Below are positions 1-4,340 of a stretch of 5,850 bases of DNA, one piece after another. Where the stretch lies: the NCBI GenBank assembly GCA_947468985.1, contig CANINJ010000132.1, forward strand, positions 1 to 5,850, in the 5' to 3' direction. Made by a program: the position numbers and the translations under genes. Numbering within the stretch: position 1 is the stretch's first letter; each line of letters opens with the position of its first letter. Origin of the DNA: Bacteroidota bacterium. GTDB lineage: Bacteria > Bacteroidota > Bacteroidia > Flavobacteriales > Flavobacteriaceae. The notes beneath the pieces are model-generated. The model made no database searches and was not told where the DNA came from. It saw nothing but the letters and a program-made list of their open reading frames with translations.

Positions 1-46
1 GATTAAAAATGAGTTGTATTCCATCAGAAATTAAACAAATAAAAAT

Positions 47-976
47 ATGTCAATACCAAAACACGATGAAATGAGAGTTCCAATATTAGAACTATTAAAA
101 AAAAATGGAACTATGAAATTGAGTGATTTCACAGAACCAATTTCTAAACATTTTAATTTATCAGAATTTGAAGTTAATGAAGTTTATCCGTCTGGAAATG
201 GTCACATATTTTATGATAGAGTTTCTTGGGCATTAAGCTACTTAAACATGGCTGGTCTTTTAGAAAAACCTAAAAGAGGAATGTATAAAATCAATGAAAT
301 TGGGATTGAATTATTAAAAACACCAAAAAATGTAAACGATTTTATTGAAAAGCAATTAGCCAAAAGAGAGCCAACAAGACAAAATAAAAAAACAATACAA
401 GATGAATTTAAGATAGACGATTCATCAAATGATTTCACACCTCAAGAGAAGTTATATTCTTCATTTTCAAATATTAGAAAATCCGTTTATATAGATATTT
501 TAAATACCATTTTAGGTAAAACTCCAACAGAATTCGAAAAACTTGTTGTATTACTATTACAAAAAATGGGATATGGAGGTGAAATAAAAGATTCTGGGCT
601 TGTAACAAAAGCTTCAAATGACGGAGGTATTGATGGCATTATTAAAGAGGATGTTTTAGGACTTGGGAGGATTCATATTCAAGCCAAAAGATATAAACTT
701 GATACAGTAATTGGTAGAGAAGAAATTCAAAAATTTGTTGGGGCATTAGCAGTCGCTCAATCTAATAAAGGAGTTTTTATTACTACATCATATTATTCAA
801 AAGGAGCAATTGAATATGTTGCTAACTTGAATGGAATGACTACTTTAGTATTAATTGACGGTAATCAACTTGCAGAACATATATATAATTATGGTCTTGG
901 AATGCAAATCGAACAGACTATTGAAATAAAAAAAATGGATTCTGATTTTTGGGACTCAATGAAAGATGAAATTTAA
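47..976 (+). CDS. mrr: Mrr-family type IV restriction endonuclease
   Basis: This 309-residue protein is a probable restriction endonuclease of the Mrr family, which in known members cuts foreign or methylated DNA. Residues about 5-92 match the Mrr N-terminal winged-helix DNA-binding domain (PSGNGHIFYDRVSWALSYL at 48-66, then GLLEKPKRGMY at 70-80). A charged linker covers about 93-140. Residues about 148-285 form the Mrr catalytic domain: TEFEKLVVLLLQKMGY (161-176) with Glu164, the NDGGIDGI segment (191-198) with Asp196, and the IQAK motif (211-214) supplying Gln212 and Lys214. These are the expected elements of the PD-(D/E)xK-like fold, here with the Q-x-K variant usual in Mrr, so the nuclease looks intact. 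The length is typical of the family. The ATG follows an A-rich stretch with no Shine-Dalgarno. No promoter is visible in the 46 upstream bases, so it may be co-transcribed with a gene to the left. The specificity for modified bases cannot be read from the sequence. Confidence 0.9.
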   Translation: MSIPKHDEMRVPILELLKKNGTMKLSDFTEPISKHFNLSEFEVNEVYPSGNGHIFYDRVSWALSYLNMAGLLEKPKRGMYKINEIGIELLKTPKNVNDFIEKQLAKREPTRQNKKTIQDEFKIDDSSNDFTPQEKLYSSFSNIRKSVYIDILNTILGKTPTEFEKLVVLLLQKMGYGGEIKDSGLVTKASNDGGIDGIIKEDVLGLGRIHIQAKRYKLDTVIGREEIQKFVGALAVAQSNKGVFITTSYYSKGAIEYVANLNGMTTLVLIDGNQLAEHIYNYGLGMQIEQTIEIKKMDSDFWDSMKDEI

Positions 977-992
977 AACAAATACAATATTT

Positions 993-1023
993 CCCCCGCT
1001 AGCGCGAGCGTCTCCTCGTGCAC
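993..1023. repeat. GC-rich palindromic intergenic repeat unit, first half of a compound element
   Basis: This is a sharp GC-rich island in AT-rich DNA directly after the mrr gene. The core at 997-1010, CGCTAGCGCGAGCG, is a near-perfect palindrome with one mismatched pair (A1001/G1006) centred on GCGC. From memory, closely similar CGCTCGCGCTAGCGGG-type units are dispersed between genes in many Flavobacterium genomes, so I read this as one copy of a dispersed repeat. It could act as a weak transcript end for mrr because it folds, but no T-run follows. Confidence 0.5.
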
Positions 1024-1051
1024 ACAAAGAAATAACAGTGAATTTCATGAT

Positions 1052-1077
1052 GAGATTGCCGCGTTCCTCGCAATGAC
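1052..1077 (-). repeat. Dispersed intergenic repeat of the CATTGCGAGGAACG type
   Basis: Read on the minus strand, this begins GTCATTGCGAGGAACG and ends GGCAATCTC. That closely resembles a short repeat found between genes in many bacterial genomes, including flavobacteria (recalled, not searched). ATTGC at 1055-1059 and GCAAT at 1070-1074 form a short inverted repeat. Translated on the minus strand it gives CHCEERGNLI, a peptide typical of spurious ORFs predicted over this repeat, which argues against a real gene here. AGATTGCC recurs at 1105-1112, possibly as a decayed second copy. Confidence 0.5.
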
Positions 1078-1134
1078 ATTCTAACAAGGTAAGGGTTCGA
1101 AAACAGATTGCCCTCGATAATAATATAAAATTAG

Positions 1135-1155
1135 AATCTGAAATAAATTCAGATT
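1135..1155. repeat. 8-bp inverted repeat (small hairpin)
   Basis: AATCTGAA (1135-1142) and TTCAGATT (1148-1155) are perfect reverse complements separated by five bases (ATAAA). The right arm lies inside the first copy of the adjacent 20-base direct repeat, so the hairpin and the direct repeat share sequence. No T-run follows on either strand, so it is not a convincing terminator. It may be a remnant of a mobile or palindromic element. Confidence 0.45.
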
Positions 1156-1189
1156 GACAAATCATAGGTTAAATTCAGATTGACAAATC
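1144..1189. repeat. Two tandem copies of a 20-base direct repeat
   Basis: TAAATTCAGATTGACAAATC occurs at 1144-1163 and again, identical over 20 bases, at 1170-1189, separated by six bases (ATAGGT), giving a 26-base period. The flanking bases differ (A1143 versus T1169; A1164 versus T1190), which fixes the repeat length. Two copies are too few to call a CRISPR array or a true tandem array. Possible origins are local duplication or decay of a larger dispersed element. Confidence 0.75.
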
Positions 1190-1200
1190 TAAACGCGAAA

Positions 1201-1295
1201 TATAGCCCCAATAGCAGTGGAATCCAACGCTTTTGGGCGTGGATACAGCGAATAGTGGGACGAATAGTGTGATAAAAACGAAAACGTGTGCTCCT
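1201..1295 (+). ncRNA. Structured element resembling the Flavo-1 RNA motif
   Basis: The segment from TATAGCCCCAATAGCAGTGG to TGCTCCT follows a pattern I recall as recurrent between flavobacterial genes (AGCCCCGAT-AGNAG-GG-ATCC, variable loop, GGAT-AGCGNATAG-CGGGA, then GCTCCT), which I believe is the Flavo-1 motif. The fold is directly visible. An inner hairpin pairs ATCC (1222-1225) with GGAT (1241-1244) and ACGC (1227-1230) with GCGT (1237-1240), with A1226 bulged and a TTTTGG loop. An outer helix pairs CCCA (1207-1210) with TGGG (1256-1259), enclosing conserved AGCAGTGG and CAGCGAATAG strands. It lies in the convergent gap between mrr and phoH, with no coding role. I see no matching plus-strand promoter just upstream, and its function is unknown. 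Both the family assignment and the ends are approximate. Confidence 0.5.
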
Positions 1296-1354
1296 AAAAA
1301 AACTTAAACCATTATAATAATCAAGCGGTAAAAGGTGATTTTCGGAACACATTA

Positions 1355-2305
1355 TCAATCATTATTCTCGATTTGCTTGTAGGCATCAATGACTTTTTTG
1401 ACCAATCTGTGGCGCACAATGTCTTTGTCGTCAAGGTAAATTATCCCAATTCCATCGACATCTTTCAAAACCAATAAGGCTTCTTTGAGTCCGGAAATGG
1501 TACGTCTTGGCAAATCGACTTGACCGGGATCGCCTGTAATCATAAACTTTGCGTTTTTTCCCATACGTGTCAAAAACATTTTCATTTGGGAATGGGTTGT
1601 GTTTTGCGCTTCATCTAGAATTACAAAGGCTTCATCCAAGGTTCTTCCCCGCATGAATGCCAATGGGGCAATTTGAATTATTCCTTTCAAGATGTAATCT
1701 TCGAGTTTTTCGTTGGGTAACATATCGCGCAAAGCATCGTATAAAGGCTGCATATACGGGTCTAATTTCTCTTTCATATCGCCAGGAAGAAACCCTAAAT
1801 TTTCACCCGCTTCAACTGCAGGACGTGTCAAAATGATTTTTTTGACTTGTTTTTCTTTCAATGCTTTTACCGCCATTGCCACACCAGTATAGGTTTTTCC
1901 AGTTCCCGCAGGCCCAACAGCAAACACCATATCGTTTTTGTTGATGGTGTCCACCAATAATTGCTGATTGGCAGTCATTGCTTTGATAATTCTTCCACCA
2001 ACGCCGTGCACCAAAATATTGTCTTTGGAATCCATTCGTCGGTCGTCTTGAACATCACTTTGGATAACTCTTTCGATGACATTGGAATCAATATTATTGT
2101 AACGGGTGAAATGGAGCATCAATCGGTTGAATCGTTTTTCAAATTCATCAAGGGATTCTTTTTCGCCAAAGACTTTGATTGTTGTTCCTCTGGCAACAAT
2201 TTTCAACTTTGGGTAATACTTTTTAATTGTTTCAAGATGAGTGTCTTGAGCGCCCCAAAAGTCTTTTGGAGCGATGTCGATGAGCTCGATTGTTCTTTCG
2301 TTCAA
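1355..2305 (-). CDS. phoH: PhoH-like ATPase (PhoH family protein)
   Basis: This 316-residue protein is a cytoplasmic PhoH-family ATPase with a P-loop domain related to superfamily 1 helicases. The role is poorly defined; links to RNA metabolism and to phosphate starvation in E. coli are known for relatives. Residues about 20-85 form the N-terminal KH-like region (IVARGTTIKVFGE at 36-48). The ATPase core carries Walker A GPAGTGKT at 131-138, the RPAVEAGENLGFLPGD block at 161-176, Walker B FVILDEAQN at 227-235 and TGDPGQVDLP at 257-266, so it looks intact. The length is normal for the family. The start is a TTG codon (2305-2303): an in-frame stop lies six codons upstream, no ATG lies between, and the next Met is residue 63, too late for the conserved NERTIELIDIAPKDFWG beginning. 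It is transcribed divergently from the DUF62 gene and converges on the repeat-rich gap. No clear terminator follows. Confidence 0.95.
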   Translation of the reverse strand: MNERTIELIDIAPKDFWGAQDTHLETIKKYYPKLKIVARGTTIKVFGEKESLDEFEKRFNRLMLHFTRYNNIDSNVIERVIQSDVQDDRRMDSKDNILVHGVGGRIIKAMTANQQLLVDTINKNDMVFAVGPAGTGKTYTGVAMAVKALKEKQVKKIILTRPAVEAGENLGFLPGDMKEKLDPYMQPLYDALRDMLPNEKLEDYILKGIIQIAPLAFMRGRTLDEAFVILDEAQNTTHSQMKMFLTRMGKNAKFMITGDPGQVDLPRRTISGLKEALLVLKDVDGIGIIYLDDKDIVRHRLVKKVIDAYKQIENND

Positions 2306-2345
2306 ATGTGTTGGATTTAATTAAAAATTAATCGCCGATAATTAT

Positions 2346-2353
2346 TAGCTTTG
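2346..2353 (+). promoter_or_regulatory. Candidate -7 box for the DUF62-ABM-gldFG cluster
   Basis: TAGCTTTG is an exact TAnnTTTG match, 57 bases before the ATG at 2411. No TTG lies at the expected spacing; the nearest substitute is TTA at 2321-2323 with a 22-base spacer. The promoter is therefore less well supported than the opposing one. It is still the best match between the two divergent genes on this strand. Confidence 0.35.
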
Positions 2354-2358
2354 CATTT

Positions 2359-2392
2359 CAAATTTAATGAATTTTAGGATTAATTCCTCCAA
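2359..2392 (-). promoter_or_regulatory. Candidate Bacteroidota-type promoter for phoH
   Basis: On the minus strand, TAAATTTG (2366-2359) exactly matches the -7 consensus TAnnTTTG, and TTG (2392-2390) lies 23 bases upstream, at the edge of the known 17-23 range. Transcription would begin near 2352 and leave a leader of about 45 bases before the TTG start of phoH. Its -7 box lies just beyond the opposing candidate -7 box at 2346-2353. Confidence 0.45.
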
Positions 2393-2410
2393 TTAGTTAT
2401 AAACAATTTT

Positions 2411-3259
2411 ATGTCAATAATTACCCTAACTACCGATTACGGGCTCAAAGATCACTTTGTTGGTGCTTTGAAAGGTAAAATATTGACCGAAAATTCTGAA
2501 GCCACTATTGTAGATATTTCACATAATATCGATCCATTTAACACTGTTGAAGCAAGTTACATAATTGGTGCTGCCTATATGAGTTTTCCAAAAGGCACGG
2601 TGCACCTCATTGGTGTTGATGCCGAATTGAATAAAGAAAACCAACATATTGCAATGCAATGGAACGACCATTTTTTTATATGTGCCGATAATGGAATTCT
2701 AAGTATGCTTTCGCAAAAAGTCGTTCCACAAAAAATTGTTGCCATCAATATTCACGATAGATTATCGGAAGATGCAACTGATTTAGATGTATTTGTAACC
2801 GTTGCAAGTCACCTTTCAAAAGGCGGTTTGCTGAATGTTATTGGCAAAGAAATTACTTCAATAAAACAAGTTACAGAGTTACAACCTGTTGTTGCTACTG
2901 ATAAAAATTCGATTAAGGGATATGTAATTTATATTGATCATTTTGGAAATGTGGTTACAAATATCACGAAGAAACTTTTTATGGAAGTTGCCAAAGGAAG
3001 ACCGTATGAAATTCCATTATTGCAAAAGCGAAACCAGAAAAAATCGAGTCCAATAAAAAATATTTGGGCAAAATATTCTGATATTGCAAATGCGGGGAAA
3101 TATCCAATTAAGAATTACGAAGGCGATAAATTAGCGATTTTTAACGAAGCTGGATTTCTCGAAATCGCTATTTTCAGAAGTAATCCTTTGAGTGTTGGAA
3201 GTGCTTCAAGCCTTATGGGATTGTATTATAGAGATAGTATTACGATTGAATTTATATAA
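2411..3259 (+). CDS. SAM hydroxide adenosyltransferase-fold protein (DUF62), divergent active site
   Basis: This 282-residue cytoplasmic protein belongs to the DUF62 / SAM-dependent fluorinase-chlorinase-hydroxide adenosyltransferase family, whose characterised members split S-adenosylmethionine using water or a halide. The N-terminal domain has TLTTDYGLKDHFVGALKG (5-22), FPKGTVHLIGVDAE (59-72) and ADNGILSML (92-100). The smaller C-terminal domain has the hallmark IDHFGNVVTNI (174-184). The length is ordinary. Two of the three residues known from SAM-hydrolysing members appear replaced: where the family has DPGVGTxR, this protein reads DAELNKEN (70-77), keeping Asp but with Asn for Arg, and where the family has FHGRD it reads ATDLD (122-126), with Thr for His. 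The alignment was done by eye. I believe Bacteroidota relatives share this pattern, so it is probably a clade variant and its reaction should not be assumed. It leads the cluster; the ABM gene follows after 15 bases. Confidence 0.88.
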   Translation: MSIITLTTDYGLKDHFVGALKGKILTENSEATIVDISHNIDPFNTVEASYIIGAAYMSFPKGTVHLIGVDAELNKENQHIAMQWNDHFFICADNGILSMLSQKVVPQKIVAINIHDRLSEDATDLDVFVTVASHLSKGGLLNVIGKEITSIKQVTELQPVVATDKNSIKGYVIYIDHFGNVVTNITKKLFMEVAKGRPYEIPLLQKRNQKKSSPIKNIWAKYSDIANAGKYPIKNYEGDKLAIFNEAGFLEIAIFRSNPLSVGSASSLMGLYYRDSITIEFI

Positions 3260-3274
3260 TTAAAATCATAAACA

Positions 3275-3571
3275 ATGTTCGTACGCATAGTAAAATTGAG
3301 TTTTCACGAGGAACATATTCCTGCCTTTTTAGAAAATTTCGAAATAATGAAAGAGAAAATACGAAATGCCGAAGGAAATCGTTTACTTGAATTGTATCAG
3401 GATAAAACCAATAAAAGTATTTTCTTTACCTATAGTTATTGGGAAACCGAACAAGATTTAGAAAATTATAGAAATTCCGAACTTTTTTATGACATTCGGA
3501 CTTTCACAAAAAAATTATTCAATGACAAACCCGAAGCGTGGAGCGTGGATAAATTGGCCAGTTTGCAGTAA
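3275..3571 (+). CDS. ABM-domain protein (putative quinol monooxygenase family)
   Basis: This 98-residue protein resembles the antibiotic biosynthesis monooxygenase (ABM) domain, a dimeric ferredoxin-like fold found in cofactor-free quinol monooxygenases and heme-degrading enzymes. It opens with a first strand and helix typical of the fold (MFVRIVKLSFHEEHIPAFLENF, residues 1-22). NRLLELYQDKTNKSIFFTY (35-53) would form the next strands, and SYWETEQDLENYRNSELF (54-71) matches the usual W-x(4)-L-x(2)-Y/H pattern where the second helix begins. There is no signal peptide or membrane segment, and the length fits a single-domain member. It lies 15 bases after the DUF62 gene and 43 bases before gldF, consistent with one transcript. 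Catalytic residues are not conserved across this family, so substrate and activity cannot be inferred; a sensor or binding role is equally possible. Confidence 0.8.
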   Translation: MFVRIVKLSFHEEHIPAFLENFEIMKEKIRNAEGNRLLELYQDKTNKSIFFTYSYWETEQDLENYRNSELFYDIRTFTKKLFNDKPEAWSVDKLASLQ

Positions 3572-3614
3572 TCGGGTTTAAAAACCAAATTAACAAATCA
3601 ACGAATTAACATAA

Positions 3615-4340
3615 ATGAAAGCATTATTATTTAGAGAAATTAAATCCTTTTTTGGTTCGCCAATTGGCTATTTAGTTATCGCTATTTTCCTTATTCTGAA
3701 CGGATTATTCCTTTGGATTTTTGATGGCGAATACAATATATTAAATTCTGGTTTTGCCGATTTAAGTCCGTTTTTTACGATTTCACCTTGGATATTAATT
3801 TTCCTAATTCCTGCCGTTACGATGCGCAGTTTTTCGGATGAAATGAAACAAGGAACCTTGGAATTGTTGCTCACAAAACCATTGAGTATTTGGCAAATTG
3901 TGAATGGCAAGTTTTTTGGCGCCGTACTTTTGATTGTAATTGCAATTATTCCCACCTTTATATATGTATATGTAATTTCAAGTCTTGGAATGCCCGAAGG
4001 CAATATCGATATGGGAAGTACCATTGGTTCCTATTTTGGGTTATTGTTCTTAATTTCGGGATATTCGGCAATTGGAATTTTCACTTCTACCCTATCCGAC
4101 AATCAGATTGTAGCGTTTTTACTTGCCGTATTTTTATGTTTTTTCTTCTATTTCGGATTTGATGGCATTGCAATTTATCTTCCAAGCATCGAAAATTTTA
4201 TTTCAAATTTGGGAATGAACAGCCATTTCAAGAGTATGAGCCGCGGTGTAATTGACACTCTTGACCTTTTATATTTTGTGAGTATCACGATTTTATTCCT
4301 TTCGCTTACTGTTTTTAAATTAAAATCTTTGAAATTGTAA
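3615..4340 (+). CDS. gldF: Gliding motility ABC transporter permease GldF
   Basis: This 241-residue inner-membrane protein is the ABC-2 type permease GldF. In Flavobacterium johnsoniae, GldF, GldG and the ATPase GldA form a transporter needed for gliding; its substrate is not known. Six hydrophobic segments fit the family: about residues 16-36, 53-70, 101-121, 137-159, 164-182 and 216-235. The cytoplasmic loop after the second segment carries the ABC-2 coupling region, FSDEMKQGTLELLLTKPLS (73-91), expected to contact the ATPase. The start MKALLFREIKSFFGSPIGYL is typical of GldF and the length is normal. The ATG follows an A/T-rich stretch with no Shine-Dalgarno. Its TAA stop shares a base with the gldG start (TAATG), implying translational coupling. 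No gldA is present in the window. Confidence 0.93.
   Translation: MKALLFREIKSFFGSPIGYLVIAIFLILNGLFLWIFDGEYNILNSGFADLSPFFTISPWILIFLIPAVTMRSFSDEMKQGTLELLLTKPLSIWQIVNGKFFGAVLLIVIAIIPTFIYVYVISSLGMPEGNIDMGSTIGSYFGLLFLISGYSAIGIFTSTLSDNQIVAFLLAVFLCFFFYFGFDGIAIYLPSIENFISNLGMNSHFKSMSRGVIDTLDLLYFVSITILFLSLTVFKLKSLKL

Noticed and set aside
1..74. Possible C-terminal tails of an upstream gene: one frame stops at 32-34, another at 72-74 overlapping the mrr start.
   Set aside because: Only about 10 and 23 codons are visible, and neither shows a recognisable family signature, so no partial gene can be supported.
956..1165. Minus-strand open frame of 69 codons.
   Set aside because: It is a translation of the dispersed repeats (CHCEERGNLI is typical of such spurious ORFs) and overlaps the end of mrr.
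1144..1189. CRISPR array start.
   Set aside because: There are only two repeat copies with a 6-base spacer, which does not fit CRISPR geometry, and no cas genes are nearby.
977..1354. Intrinsic terminator for mrr or phoH.
   Set aside because: The hairpins present are not followed by a T-run in the right orientation, so none could be called.
1149..1358. Minus-strand open frame of 69 codons.
   Set aside because: It runs across the Flavo-1-like element and the direct repeats, and the product has no recognisable features.
1961..2320. Plus-strand open frame of 119 codons.
   Set aside because: It is entirely antisense to the well-conserved phoH N-terminal half; the peptide is not protein-like.
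3668..4024. Minus-strand open frame of 118 codons inside gldF.
   Set aside because: It lies antisense to a clearly recognisable gene and shows no domain of its own.
3890..4162. Plus-strand open frame of 90 codons inside gldF in another frame.
   Set aside because: It is rich in Cys, Phe and Trp, as expected from a shifted frame of a membrane-protein gene.
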